Assembly (NCBI RefSeq): GCF_003851545.1
Contig: NZ_BHVX01000012.1
Span: 1-64,000, forward strand
Reading direction: 5' to 3'
Length of the DNA stretch: 64,000 bases
DNA from: Ralstonia sp. SET104
GTDB taxonomy: Bacteria > Pseudomonadota > Gammaproteobacteria > Burkholderiales > Burkholderiaceae
Positions 19,814 to 28,464 of the stretch are shown here, in pieces (the stretch's first letter is position 1; every line of letters starts with the position of its first letter). A program made the position numbers and the translations under genes. The notes below the pieces were generated by a model. It did no database searches, was not told the DNA's origin, and was given only the letters and a program-made list of their open reading frames with translations.

Positions 19814-20452
19814 TTACATCGCTCCCAGCAGATACACGACGGTAAATACGCCGATCCACACCACATCCAAGAAGTGCCAGAACAGGCTCAGGCACGCCAG
19901 GCGGGTCGATTGCGTCGGGGTCAGGCCCTTGGCAGCGATCTGCCACATCAGGACGATGATCCACAGCATGCCGCTCGCCACGTGCAAACCGTGGGTGCCG
20001 ACCAGCAGGAAGAACGACGACAGGAACGCGCTGCGGCTCGGGCCAGCACCTTCAGCGATCAGGTGATGGAACTCGTTGATTTCCATGCCGACGAACGCGG
20101 CGCCCAGCAGCAAAGTGATGCCCAGCCACAGCATCACTTGATCCTTGCGACCATTCTGCAGGCTGATCATCACCATGCCGTACGTGATGGACGACACCAG
20201 CAGGATGCCGGTTTCGATCGCCACGTACGACAGGTCGAAAAGTTCCTTGCCCGTCGGGCCGCCCGCCGTCGCGCCGCGCAGTACGCAGAACGTAGCGAAC
20301 AGCGACGCGAAGATGATCAAGTCGCTCATCAGGTACACCCAGAAGCCGAAGACCTTGGTGTCTGCAGCGTCGTGGTGGTGGTGCGCATGGTCATGCGCGT
20401 GGCCGTGGGCGGCGGCGTGCGCCGCGTGGCCGTCTAGAACATTGGAAGCCAT
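19814..20452 (-). CDS. cyoC: cytochrome bo3 ubiquinol oxidase subunit III
   Basis: A 212-residue five-helix subunit III of the haem-copper oxidase family. The N terminus is His-rich ([18 protein letters not shown]). Family features include [19 protein letters not shown], the ETGILLVSS segment, the [10 protein letters not shown] loop and [13 protein letters not shown]. It starts three bases after the cyoB stop and abuts cyoD. Confidence 0.95.
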   Translation of the reverse strand: MASNVLDGHAAHAAAHGHAHDHAHHHHDAADTKVFGFWVYLMSDLIIFASLFATFCVLRGATAGGPTGKELFDLSYVAIETGILLVSSITYGMVMISLQNGRKDQVMLWLGITLLLGAAFVGMEINEFHHLIAEGAGPSRSAFLSSFFLLVGTHGLHVASGMLWIIVLMWQIAAKGLTPTQSTRLACLSLFWHFLDVVWIGVFTVVYLLGAM

Positions 20453-20455
20453 GGT

Positions 20456-22441
20456 TTAAGCCTGCGAACCGATACGTTGGAAGTAGGCCGACTCGGTCTC
20501 GTGGACCTCGTGAGCGGGCACGTAGTAATCGATGTCGTCATTGTTGCTGCGGAGGATGAAGCTGCCGATCATGCCGACCAGACCCAGCACGGCCATCCAC
20601 CAGATGTGCCAGATCAGCGCAAAGCCCATCACGATCGAGAACATGCCGATGAAGAAACCGGCACCGGTGTTCTTCGGCATGTGGATCTTCTCGTAGCTCG
20701 GCGCGACTTGCGTCAGCACCTCACCACGCGCCTTCATATCGGCAAAAGCGTCGATATCACGGATGACCGGCACCGTTGCAAAGTTGTAGTGCGCCGGCGG
20801 CGACGACGTGGCCCACTCCAGCGTACGGCCGCCCCACGGGTCGCCCGTCACGTCGGCCAGCGCGTGGCGATTGCGGATGCTGACGAAGATCTGGATGAGC
20901 TGCGAAGCGATACCGCAGGCGATGATCGCAGCGCCGATCACGGCGACGATCAGCCACGGCTGCCAAGCCGGGTTGTCGGTGTGGTTCAGACGACGCGTCA
21001 TGCCCATGAAGCCCAGCACGTACAGCGGCATGAAAGCCGTGTAGAAGCCAACGAACCAGCACCAGAAGGCGCGCTTGCCCCACTTCTCATCCAGCTTGAA
21101 GCCGAACGCCTTCGGGAACCAGTACGTGATACCGGCCAGGTAACCGAACACCACGCCACCGATGATGGTGTTGTGGAAGTGAGCAATCAGGAACAGGCTG
21201 TTGTGCAGCAGGAAGTCGGCGCCCGGCACGGCCAGCAGCACGCCGGTCATCCCGCCGATCACGAAGGTGATCATGAAGCCGATCGTCCACAGCATCATCG
21301 AGTTCAGCTCGACGCGGCCGCGATACATCGTGAACAGCCAGTTGAAGATCTTCACCCCGGTCGGGATGGAGATGATCATCGTGGCGATCCCGAAGAACGC
21401 GTTGACGTTCGCACCCGAACCCATGGTGAAGAAGTGGTGCAGCCATACCAGGAACGACAGCACGGTAATACCGGCCGTTGCCCACACCATCGACGTGTAG
21501 CCGAACAGCTTCTTGCGCGAGAACGTGGAGACGATTTCCGAGAACATGCCGAACGCCGGCAGGATCAGGATGTACACCTCTGGGTGCCCCCAGATCCAGA
21601 TCAGGTTCACGTACAGCATCGCGTTGCCGCCGCCGCCGTTCGTGAAGAAGTGCATGTCCAGGTAGCGGTCAGCACCCAGCAGTGCCAGCGCCACGGTCAG
21701 CACCGGGAAGGCCGCGACGATCAGGATGTTGGCGCACAGCGCCGTCCAGGTGAAGATCGGCATGCGCATGAGCGTCATGCCCGGCGCGCGCATCTTGAAG
21801 ATGGTCGCGACGAAGTTCACACCGGTCAGCAAGGTGCCTAAGCCGGATATCTGTAGCGCCCAGATGTAGTAGTCGACCCCCACGCCGGGGCTGTAGGCCA
21901 GCTCCGACAGCGGCGGGTACGCCAGCCAGCCGGTGCGCGCGAACTCGCCCACGCCCAGCGACACGTTGATCAGCACCACGCCCGCAGCGGCCAGCCAGAA
22001 CGACAGCGTGTTCAGGAACGGGAAGGCCACGTCGCGTGCGCCAATCTGCAGCGGCACGATCAGGTTGATCAGGCCCGTCATCAGCGGCATGGCCATGAAG
22101 AAGATCATGATCACGCCGTGCGCGGTGAAGATCTGGTCGTAGTGCTCGGGCGGCAGATAGCCGGCACCGCCGCCCGAGGCGACCGCCAGTTGCGAGCGCA
22201 TCATGATGGCGTCGGCAAAGCCGCGCAGCAACATCACGATGGCCAGAATGCAGTACATCACGCCGATCTTCTTGTGATCGACCGAGGTGATCCACTCATT
22301 CCAGAGGTAGGTCCACTTCTTGAGATAGGTGATCAGGCCAAACACGCCTGCGCCACCCAGCAGAATGGCCGAGACCGTCACGACCACGATGGGCTCGTGC
22401 AGCGGAATGGCCTCCAGACTCAACTTGCCAAACATCGTCAA
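20456..22441 (-). CDS. cyoB: cytochrome bo3 ubiquinol oxidase subunit I
   Basis: The 661-residue catalytic subunit, holding low-spin haem b and the haem o3-CuB centre, reduces oxygen to water and pumps protons. The ubiquinol-site residues known from E. coli (Arg71, Asp75, His98, Gln101) can be recognised in [10 protein letters not shown] and [10 protein letters not shown]. The CuB/haem motif [17 protein letters not shown] and HFHNTIIGG are present, so it is a quinol oxidase of the bo3 type and not a cytochrome c oxidase. It lies three bases downstream of cyoA. Confidence 0.97.
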   Translation of the reverse strand: MTMFGKLSLEAIPLHEPIVVVTVSAILLGGAGVFGLITYLKKWTYLWNEWITSVDHKKIGVMYCILAIVMLLRGFADAIMMRSQLAVASGGGAGYLPPEHYDQIFTAHGVIMIFFMAMPLMTGLINLIVPLQIGARDVAFPFLNTLSFWLAAAGVVLINVSLGVGEFARTGWLAYPPLSELAYSPGVGVDYYIWALQISGLGTLLTGVNFVATIFKMRAPGMTLMRMPIFTWTALCANILIVAAFPVLTVALALLGADRYLDMHFFTNGGGGNAMLYVNLIWIWGHPEVYILILPAFGMFSEIVSTFSRKKLFGYTSMVWATAGITVLSFLVWLHHFFTMGSGANVNAFFGIATMIISIPTGVKIFNWLFTMYRGRVELNSMMLWTIGFMITFVIGGMTGVLLAVPGADFLLHNSLFLIAHFHNTIIGGVVFGYLAGITYWFPKAFGFKLDEKWGKRAFWCWFVGFYTAFMPLYVLGFMGMTRRLNHTDNPAWQPWLIVAVIGAAIIACGIASQLIQIFVSIRNRHALADVTGDPWGGRTLEWATSSPPAHYNFATVPVIRDIDAFADMKARGEVLTQVAPSYEKIHMPKNTGAGFFIGMFSIVMGFALIWHIWWMAVLGLVGMIGSFILRSNNDDIDYYVPAHEVHETESAYFQRIGSQA

Positions 22442-22444
22442 CTC

Positions 22445-23431
22445 CTAGGAATTCTTGGCCGCGTTCTTAGGCGCCGGCAGGGCGGACTGCACCGGCAGCG
22501 GGCGCGTTGCCGCCTCAGCCGTGGCCGTCGTGCAGTTGGCGCCTTGGAGCGCCTCGTCGAGCGTCAGGACCTTCTCCCCTTCGCCCATCTTGTCCATGTA
22601 TTTGTGCAGGATGCTGTGATACAGCGTCGGGTCGACCGAGGCATACGCCGCCGGCGGCACCTTCTCGCTCGGCTTGGCAAGCTCCGCGTAGCCATCCTTG
22701 GTCAGGACTTGCGGTGCGCTGCGGACTTGCTTGACCCAGGCATCGAACTCCTCATTCGTCATCGCCGTGGCCTTGAACTTCATGCCCGTGAAGCCCGAGC
22801 CGCTGTAGTTGGACGACATGCCGTCAAACACGCCGGTCTCGTTGGCGATCAGGTGCAGCTTGGTCTGCATGCCCGCCATGGCATACACCTGGCTGCCCAA
22901 CTGCGGGATGAAGAACGCGTTCATCACCGTGTCAGACGTGATCTTGAAGTTGACCGGGGTGTTGGCCGGGAACGCGAGCTGGTTGACCGTCGCGATCTTC
23001 AGTTCCGGATAGATGAACAGCCATTTCCAGTCGAGCGAGACGGCCTCGACGGTGATCGGCTTCACGTCGGATTCGATCGGCTTGTACGGATCGAGCGCGT
23101 GCGTGGACTTGTAGGTGATCCACCCCAGCACGACGATGATCAGGCACGGGATCAGCCACACCACGGCCTCGATGGCGTTGGAGTGCGACCAGTCGGGCTC
23201 GTAGCGCGCACGGGTATTGGTGGAACGGTACTTCCACGCAAACGCCAGCGTCATGATGATCACGGGAATGACCACCAGCAGCATCAGGCCGGTTGCCACC
23301 AGGATCAGCGTCTTCTCCTCCGCCGCGATCATCCCCTTCGGGTCCAGGACCGTCAGGTTGCAGCCCGCAAGCAGGAGCGGGAGGCTTGCGGCCAGGAGCC
23401 GCTTCATATGTGGAACGAGTGTGTTCTTCAT
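22445..23431 (-). CDS. cyoA: cytochrome bo3 ubiquinol oxidase subunit II (lipoprotein)
   Basis: The 328-residue subunit II begins with a lipoprotein signal (LLAASLPLLLAGC, Cys24), then two membrane helices and a periplasmic cupredoxin domain that lacks the CuA ligands, as expected for a quinol oxidase (segments WLFIYPELKIATVNQ, NAFFIPQLGSQVYAMAGM). The start is either ATG 23431 or, eight codons further in, ATG 23407; the open frame reaches up to 23551 but that part is not signal-like. First gene of cyoABCD; the operon promoter must lie in the long gap upstream. Confidence 0.93.
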   Translation of the reverse strand: MKNTLVPHMKRLLAASLPLLLAGCNLTVLDPKGMIAAEEKTLILVATGLMLLVVIPVIIMTLAFAWKYRSTNTRARYEPDWSHSNAIEAVVWLIPCLIIVVLGWITYKSTHALDPYKPIESDVKPITVEAVSLDWKWLFIYPELKIATVNQLAFPANTPVNFKITSDTVMNAFFIPQLGSQVYAMAGMQTKLHLIANETGVFDGMSSNYSGSGFTGMKFKATAMTNEEFDAWVKQVRSAPQVLTKDGYAELAKPSEKVPPAAYASVDPTLYHSILHKYMDKMGEGEKVLTLDEALQGANCTTATAEAATRPLPVQSALPAPKNAAKNS

Positions 23432-24017
23432 GTCTTGCACGGAAGCCAGGCAACCCAGACAACGGGCCGCAGGCAAAAAACGCGGGAAATGAGAGAAGAC
23501 CGTGCTGGAGCACCGTGAGACGGCTAGGTGCGGCAGCGGATCTTCGATCACATCTGGCGCCGGTCAGGGAGAAGCAGAACCAGGCGCGCCCTGCCTGCGA
23601 GGCGGACTTCGACCATGGCTGGCATGGACGAGGCCGAACTTCGCCGCACCGCACAAAGCGGCGGACAACAGTCGGGGCGCGGATGGAGTCGGAGCAGGCA
23701 CTACGTCGTGCGCTCGTTGGGGAGCGCGTTTGGGAGTGGAATGCGGGCGCGATCTTACCGCCAGACGGCCCCTGCGATCGCGCAATTTGCTGAGGCAACG
23801 AGGAATCGGGGCCGATTGACAAGTGCTACCTGCCCTACACGGCTAGGGTTTACGCGGCTTTGCGGGTAAGCAAATTGAAAGTGGATGTTGTTGCACTGCG
23901 ACAATCAGCCACAGTGGTGCGCACCCGACGTTGTCCCCGGATGTGCGCGCCAGAACAGGGGAAAATGAGAACGACTCTCGTCTTCGCCTGGCAACGAACG
24001 CGCCCGCTCATGGGCCC
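23432..24017. other. 586-base intergenic region upstream of cyoA
   Basis: No convincing gene on either strand. Short open frames (for example 23860-24078 plus) lack ribosome binding sites. The region must contain the cyo promoter and its control sites and the end of the Nramp transcript. It contains a Fur-like palindrome at 23967-23979. A TTGACA at 23816 has no matching -10. Confidence 0.5.
23967..23979. promoter_or_regulatory. Fur-box-like palindrome
   Basis: GAGAACGACTCTC matches the Fur-type core GAGAATGATTCTC at 11 of 13 positions and has GAGA/TCTC ends. It lies 38 bases beyond the end of the Nramp gene and about 535 bases upstream of cyoA. Which gene it would serve is unclear. Confidence 0.3.
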
Positions 24018-25661
24018 TTACTGCGTCAGCAGCCCGGCAATCCGCACCAGTACCAGCCCCGCCGCCACAACGAGGTAACTGCGCAGCACAAACATCCAAG
24101 TGCGCTTGAGTGGCGTCCAGCGCACCGGCGTCAACTGCTCCAGCGGCGGCATGGTCCAGTGATCACGGTCAAGCACGCTCACCCGCTGCGGATGCGGCGG
24201 CCGGTGGTTACGCCGCCCGATACGCCACAGCACCAGCGACATCACCACCGCAATCAGCGAGCCGCCGATCAGGATCGCGCCGATCTCGAATTCGCCGATG
24301 CCCGGAAACAGCACCGCCGCCGTGAGGATGACAGAGAGCATCACCAGCACCGCCACCACGCCGCCCGTGAAGATGTTCATCGCGCGACCGTTCGTCCACG
24401 GGCCGAGCACGGCCTTGTCGTTGCACAACAGCAGCAGAAACACCGTGGCACTCGGCAGCAGCACACCCGCCAGCGATTGCACAGCGTTGGTCAGCAGACC
24501 GAGCGGCGCGCCGGGCGTCAGCACCAAGCCTGCCGCCAGCAACGTCAGGCCGAAGTACACGGCGTAGAAGCCCTTGGCCTGCGTCGGCTTGCGATGCAGC
24601 GAGTGCCGCACGGCAAACGCGTCGCCAATCGCATACGCGGTCGACAACGACACCGCACAAGCACCGATGATGCTGGCGTCCAGCAACGCAATCGCAAACA
24701 GCACGCCGGCCCAACGGCCCGAATGGCGCTCCAGGCCTTGCGCCGTGCCCAGCGCATCGGTGTAGTTGCCGAACTCCGGCATGCCGTGGAAGGCTTGCGC
24801 GGCAAAGGCGATCATCGCCACCGCGCCGGCAATCACCAGCACGATGCCAAGCCACAAGTCCGCACGCTCATAGCGGATGAAGCGCGCGGTGATGCGCTTG
24901 TCGATCACGTAGCTCTGCTGAAAAAACAACTGCCACGGCGCCACCGTCGTCCCCACGATGGCGATGATCAGCAGCATCACCTCCGCCAGCGGTGCACCCG
25001 CCGGTAGCGCTGGCATGAAGAAGTCGCGCGCCACCTGCCCCATCGGCGGATGCACCATCACAAACACGGGAATGAGCGTGAGACTGCCCGCTACCAGGAT
25101 CAGCGCAAAGCGCTCGAAACGGCGGAAGTCTCCGGTAGACGCGGCCAGCATCACAAGTGCCGCCGCTGCACACACGCCCCAATGCCGCGGGATGCCGAGG
25201 TACTCCAGCGCCAGACTGATGCCGATGAATTCCGTCACCAAGGTCAGCGCATTCACCAGAAACAGATCGATCACGGAGAAACTGCCCCAGAACTTGCCGA
25301 AGCGCGCGAAGATCAGCCGCGCATGGCCGACGCGCGTGACGGCGCCCAGGCGCAGCACCATCTCCTGGTTCACGTAGAGCACGGGAATGAGCAGCAGCAG
25401 CGTCCACAGCAGCGTGGTGCCGTAGTTCTGCCCGGCCTGCGCGTAGGTGCCGAACGCGCCGGCATCGTTGTCGCCGACCATCACGATCAGGCCGGGCCCG
25501 AGGATGGCGAGCAACGTTCGCAAGCGCGCGCGCCAGCTATTGCGCGCTCCTGTGTCGTGGTGCGCAATGGTGCCGAGCGCACCGCGAATGTCGCCAACGT
25601 GGGCGTCGTCAAGCGCGGCGTGACGTGGTGGTGTGTTGATGCCCGAAGCGAATTGGGTCAT
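24018..25661 (-). CDS. atypical Nramp-family metal transporter
   Basis: A 547-residue protein with about 11-12 membrane helices and the Nramp fold. The metal-site motifs are changed. The TM1 motif DPGN reads DAGA (Asp66-Ala69), so the Asp is kept and the Asn lost. The TM6 motif (G-A-T-V-M-P-H in classical members) reads GTTVAPWQ (237-244), so the Met and His ligands are replaced by Ala241 and Trp243. The substrate is therefore not safely Mn or Fe. Start is ATG 25661, which has GGAGG six bases upstream; the ATG four codons earlier overlaps that site. A 70-codon ORF ends 42 bases upstream and an OprB-type porin precedes it, all on the minus strand, suggesting one uptake operon. Confidence 0.85.
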   Translation of the reverse strand: MTQFASGINTPPRHAALDDAHVGDIRGALGTIAHHDTGARNSWRARLRTLLAILGPGLIVMVGDNDAGAFGTYAQAGQNYGTTLLWTLLLLIPVLYVNQEMVLRLGAVTRVGHARLIFARFGKFWGSFSVIDLFLVNALTLVTEFIGISLALEYLGIPRHWGVCAAAALVMLAASTGDFRRFERFALILVAGSLTLIPVFVMVHPPMGQVARDFFMPALPAGAPLAEVMLLIIAIVGTTVAPWQLFFQQSYVIDKRITARFIRYERADLWLGIVLVIAGAVAMIAFAAQAFHGMPEFGNYTDALGTAQGLERHSGRWAGVLFAIALLDASIIGACAVSLSTAYAIGDAFAVRHSLHRKPTQAKGFYAVYFGLTLLAAGLVLTPGAPLGLLTNAVQSLAGVLLPSATVFLLLLCNDKAVLGPWTNGRAMNIFTGGVVAVLVMLSVILTAAVLFPGIGEFEIGAILIGGSLIAVVMSLVLWRIGRRNHRPPHPQRVSVLDRDHWTMPPLEQLTPVRWTPLKRTWMFVLRSYLVVAAGLVLVRIAGLLTQ

Positions 25662-25703
25662 ATCAACCTCCATTTGTGTTGGTGTTGTTGGATTGCCCGG
25701 CGC

Positions 25704-25916
25704 TTACCAATAGGTGCGCGAGAGCCGGATGGCCGCCGCCGCGTAGCCGTGGTTGGAGGGCCCCTGACCACCGCCGCCGTCACCGGCGCGCCGGCCGGAC
25801 GTGGTCGATACCGCGCCGGCACGCTCGGGCGCTCCGGCCCGGCCTTGCACAAACGGCGAACTGAACGGCAAGGCAATGGCCGAGAAACGACGGGCGGGAA
25901 TATTGAATTTGCGCAT
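25704..25916 (-). CDS. small ORF (70 aa) between porin and Nramp genes
   Basis: Seventy residues starting MRKFNIPARRFSA, with a Gly-rich middle (RRAGDGGGGQGP) and the C terminus IRLSRTYW. GAGGAG lies six bases before the ATG, a strong ribosome binding site. About three quarters of third codon positions are G or C, as in real genes here. It has no signal peptide or membrane helix and matches no family I know. It could be a small accessory protein of the transporter, a precursor peptide or a translated leader. The Nramp gene starts 42 bases after its stop. Confidence 0.55.
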   Translation of the reverse strand: MRKFNIPARRFSAIALPFSSPFVQGRAGAPERAGAVSTTSGRRAGDGGGGQGPSNHGYAAAAIRLSRTYW

Positions 25917-26078
25917 GACACACTCCTCGCCGCGCGCGATACGCACGGCACGCGGCAATCACCGCACGCGTTGCACACACGCGGCGGCACAGCAGAAACA
26001 ATCAAGGAGCGATGCAGACACCGCTGCCTTGCCAGGGTGGCAAGTCAGCAGCAGGGAACAACCGTGCGGCGGACTCGC

Positions 26079-26123
26079 CTAGTGGGAAAAAGACGTCGGG
26101 TAAGGTCGACTCGGACTGTCCAT
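26079..26123 (-). CDS. 14-codon ORF with strong ribosome binding site
   Basis: An ATG preceded by AGGAGG at ideal spacing (site at 26134-26129) opens a 14-residue frame, MDSPSRPYPTSFSH, ending with TAG. It lies 16 bases after the porin stop and about 160 bases before the 70-codon ORF. It looks like a leader peptide or a very small protein. It is too short for coding statistics; the call rests on the ribosome binding site and position. Confidence 0.4.
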   Translation of the reverse strand: MDSPSRPYPTSFSH

Positions 26124-26139
26124 ATGGGTCCTCCTGCGT

Positions 26140-27555
26140 TTAGAACTCGGCGTGGACGCGCACGCCCACGAACTTGGCCGGACCGCGGTCGCGGTTGTAG
26201 CCCGGGTTCTGGATCAGCTGGAAATCAGGGCTGATTGCCAAGGCCTTGGTCACTTGCAGGCTGTAGAACAACTCCAGCACGCGCTCGTGGCCATAGTTCA
26301 ACCCGCCGTCCCCCAGGAACGCGCCACTGCCGCCGGCCGCCAGATAGGCGCGGTGATCGGGCCCCAGCATATTCACCGCAACGGCCATGCCCAGCACATC
26401 ATTCGGACGACGCCAGGCCGTGCCCTTGAGCAACCCGCCAAACGATACGTTGCGGCCGACTTCGGTAAAGGCGTACGTTTCGGTCTTGTCGTCTGACCAG
26501 TTCAGGCGTGCGAACAACCCGAGGTCGTCACCCGCTTTCTGCTCGAACGACACCCCCACGCCCACCTTGGCATGCGCCTTGCGCACCAACCCGACATCAG
26601 GCGTTGCACCCGTGGCAGCCCCCAGCGCCATCGCATCGTCAAAGCGCCCCATGCGCGCCTGATTGCGCCAGCCGAGCAACCGCACCGTGCCTTCCTGACC
26701 GAACACCGTGTAGCGCTTTTCCAGCTCGAGCATGTCACCGTAGTGCTGGAGCAAACGCGTGTCGAGCGGCAAGCCGTTCGACTGCTCCGGCTGCAGGAAG
26801 CGGCCCGCGCGCACGGCCCAGCCATTTTCGCTATCGATGTATTCAAGCGCCACGCCCCAGTTGTAGCCGCGCGCATCGGCCGGGTAGTCGAACGACGGAT
26901 GCGCCATGAACGACCAGTTCATGAACTGCGTGCGCGGGTCTTGCGCATACGACACCGCATCAAACACATCGGGCACCGCGAAGTTGCCGGCGGTCAGCAC
27001 CACGCGGCGCTTGTCGACCACGTTGGCGAACTGGTTGAAATCGGCGTCGATCTTTTCCGTGTCACCACCCAGGCCCCAGGTCTGGCGCAGGAAGGCGCGG
27101 GCACGGTACAGCGTAGGATTCGTCCCCGCCGTCTTGGCCAGCTCACCGTTGGGCAAGCCGCCCAGGCCATGCAACCCGGAAAACGCCACGCCTTGCGCGA
27201 CTTCCGGGTTGATGTGGAACTCCGCCCCCTTCCACAGGCGCATGCCCAGATCGAGCGTCGCCGTAAAGGAATAGCTCTTCGCACGGGCAGCGCCGAGGCT
27301 GTTGTCGCCGCTGTACGCAGCATCGAACGCGGGCTTGCGCTGCCACACATACGTGGTCTGGCCATGGAAACCGAAGCGGTCATCCAGCCCGCCGCTGGCG
27401 ATGCGAGGAGAAATGTCCTCCGTAGAAGCCGGCACATCCGCTGCATGCGCCATCGACATGGCCGACACCACGGCCGACACGCCCATCAGCACGCGAACCC
27501 AAACCAGCGGGCGCACCGCCAGCCAAACATACTGCAGCATCGAGAGAAACAGCAT
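26140..27555 (-). CDS. OprB-type carbohydrate-selective porin family protein
   Basis: A 471-residue outer-membrane protein: signal peptide ending AMSMAHAA, then a short N-terminal stretch and a 16-strand-type barrel ending in aromatic HAEF. Segments such as WGLGGDTEKIDADFNQFANVVDKRRVVLTAGNF are cut here for length; the recognisable parts are TLYRARAFLRQTWGLGG and TAGNFAVPDVFDA, typical of the OprB family. Start ATG 27555 has GGGAGG five bases upstream; the longer open frame has no ribosome site. Its position before an Nramp gene suggests it passes metal ions or their complexes rather than sugar, as described for the MnoP porin of Bradyrhizobium; that is inference. Confidence 0.8.
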   Translation of the reverse strand: MLFLSMLQYVWLAVRPLVWVRVLMGVSAVVSAMSMAHAADVPASTEDISPRIASGGLDDRFGFHGQTTYVWQRKPAFDAAYSGDNSLGAARAKSYSFTATLDLGMRLWKGAEFHINPEVAQGVAFSGLHGLGGLPNGELAKTAGTNPTLYRARAFLRQTWGLGGDTEKIDADFNQFANVVDKRRVVLTAGNFAVPDVFDAVSYAQDPRTQFMNWSFMAHPSFDYPADARGYNWGVALEYIDSENGWAVRAGRFLQPEQSNGLPLDTRLLQHYGDMLELEKRYTVFGQEGTVRLLGWRNQARMGRFDDAMALGAATGATPDVGLVRKAHAKVGVGVSFEQKAGDDLGLFARLNWSDDKTETYAFTEVGRNVSFGGLLKGTAWRRPNDVLGMAVAVNMLGPDHRAYLAAGGSGAFLGDGGLNYGHERVLELFYSLQVTKALAISPDFQLIQNPGYNRDRGPAKFVGVRVHAEF

Positions 27556-28028
27556 AGAACCTCCCTCGTTCGCTTCTATGGCGAACGTAGGCATGGGCCG
27601 ATCACGGCCATCCCAGGAAACCGCGCACGCGAAGACGCACGCAACCACATGGCCGTGTCGGTAAAACAATCGAATTGTGGGAAGGGCTTGTACGGAGAAC
27701 CCGCACAAGAGCCACCACCCGCCGTGCAATGCGGCTAGGCAGTGGTGAGGCGCGAAGACGGTGCGCCGAGACTGTCTAGCCGTTCAATGTGCGATCGAAG
27801 ATCGACTAGAACAACTGTCCATGGAGATTCACTCCGTAGCTATGACGGAGCGCAGAGTAACAAAGTGTGGTTGCCGCCGGCAAGCGTTTTCTTGGACCGT
27901 TGCAGCGCGCATTGCGCAACGGCAACAACCCGACGTTGGGCGCTTCGCAAGCCGGTGTCGGTACACTGCCGTGTCGCTCGAGCGCATCACTCAGGGCACT
28001 CGGCACATCGATATCAGACGGAGGTTGT
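27556..28028. other. divergent control region between the porin and the I78-type lipoprotein
   Basis: About 470 bases between the two starts. It holds three perfect inverted repeats: CGTTCGC/GCGAACG (27567-27587, just before the porin ribosome site), GGCCG-ATCA-CGGCC (27596-27609) and ACAAT-CGA-ATTGT (27666-27678). The rest shows no gene. Promoters for both directions must lie here. Confidence 0.5.
27567..27587 (-). repeat. inverted repeat in the porin leader
   Basis: A perfect 7-7-7 inverted repeat (CGTTCGC, seven-base spacer, GCGAACG), 12 bases before the porin start codon on the minus strand and partly next to its ribosome binding site. It could be an operator or a leader hairpin controlling translation. 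Confidence 0.45.
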
Positions 28029-28358
28029 ATGACGCGCTTAGCAACGTTGCTCACCACGATTGCCGCCATCGCAGGCATGGCCGGATGCTCGACGGCAGGC
28101 TCAGAACATGCCAAAAACGAAGGCGAATCCAAGATGACCGACCACGCACCGCTCATCGCCACATGCCAGGCGGCCGCCGCTCCTGACGACACCCTGATCG
28201 GCAAGTCAGAACAGGATGCCGCGGCGCTGCTCAAGGGTTGCCTCTGGCGCGTCAGCGAGCGCGACGGCAAAGCCCTGCCCGGCACCATGGACTACCGCGA
28301 AGAACGCCGCAACCTGGGCATCCAGGACGGCAAGGTAATCTGGGTGCGCCGCGGATGA
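28029..28358 (+). CDS. lipoprotein with I78-type peptidase inhibitor domain
   Basis: A 109-residue protein: lipoprotein signal ending GMAGC (Cys20), a linker, and then a C-terminal region LIGKSEQDAAALL...TMDYREERRNLGIQDGKVIWV that fits the I78 peptidase-inhibitor family (D-x-R-x-x-R-x-N with a final hydrophobic strand). Likely an envelope-anchored inhibitor of serine proteases. Start is the ATG with GGAGG five bases upstream; the open frame continues upstream without a signal. The assignment rests on the pattern near the C terminus. Confidence 0.65.
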   Translation: MTRLATLLTTIAAIAGMAGCSTAGSEHAKNEGESKMTDHAPLIATCQAAAAPDDTLIGKSEQDAAALLKGCLWRVSERDGKALPGTMDYREERRNLGIQDGKVIWVRRG

Positions 28359-28464
28359 GCCGCCGCTGAACGTACAACCGACCGAGGGAATGGTCCGGAA
28401 CTGGCATGCCGGCAAGGTTCGATCGCGCTAGGATCAACATAGATTCGACGCCCTCAATGCCCAC

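Noticed and set aside
20477-21841. 454-codon plus-strand frame opposite cyoB
   Set aside because: Antisense shadow rich in His, Arg and Asp with no ribosome site or family.
23816-23844. TTGACA as promoter in the gap upstream of cyoA
   Set aside because: No acceptable -10 at 16-18 bases, and no gene follows on the plus strand.
23860-24078. 72-codon plus-strand frame beside the Nramp gene end
   Set aside because: No ribosome binding site, overlaps the Nramp 3' end and shows no signal or motif.
25917-26078. Manganese (yybP-ykoY) or magnesium riboswitch upstream of the Nramp gene
   Set aside because: I could not find the conserved core of either class by eye; a covariance-model search would be decisive.
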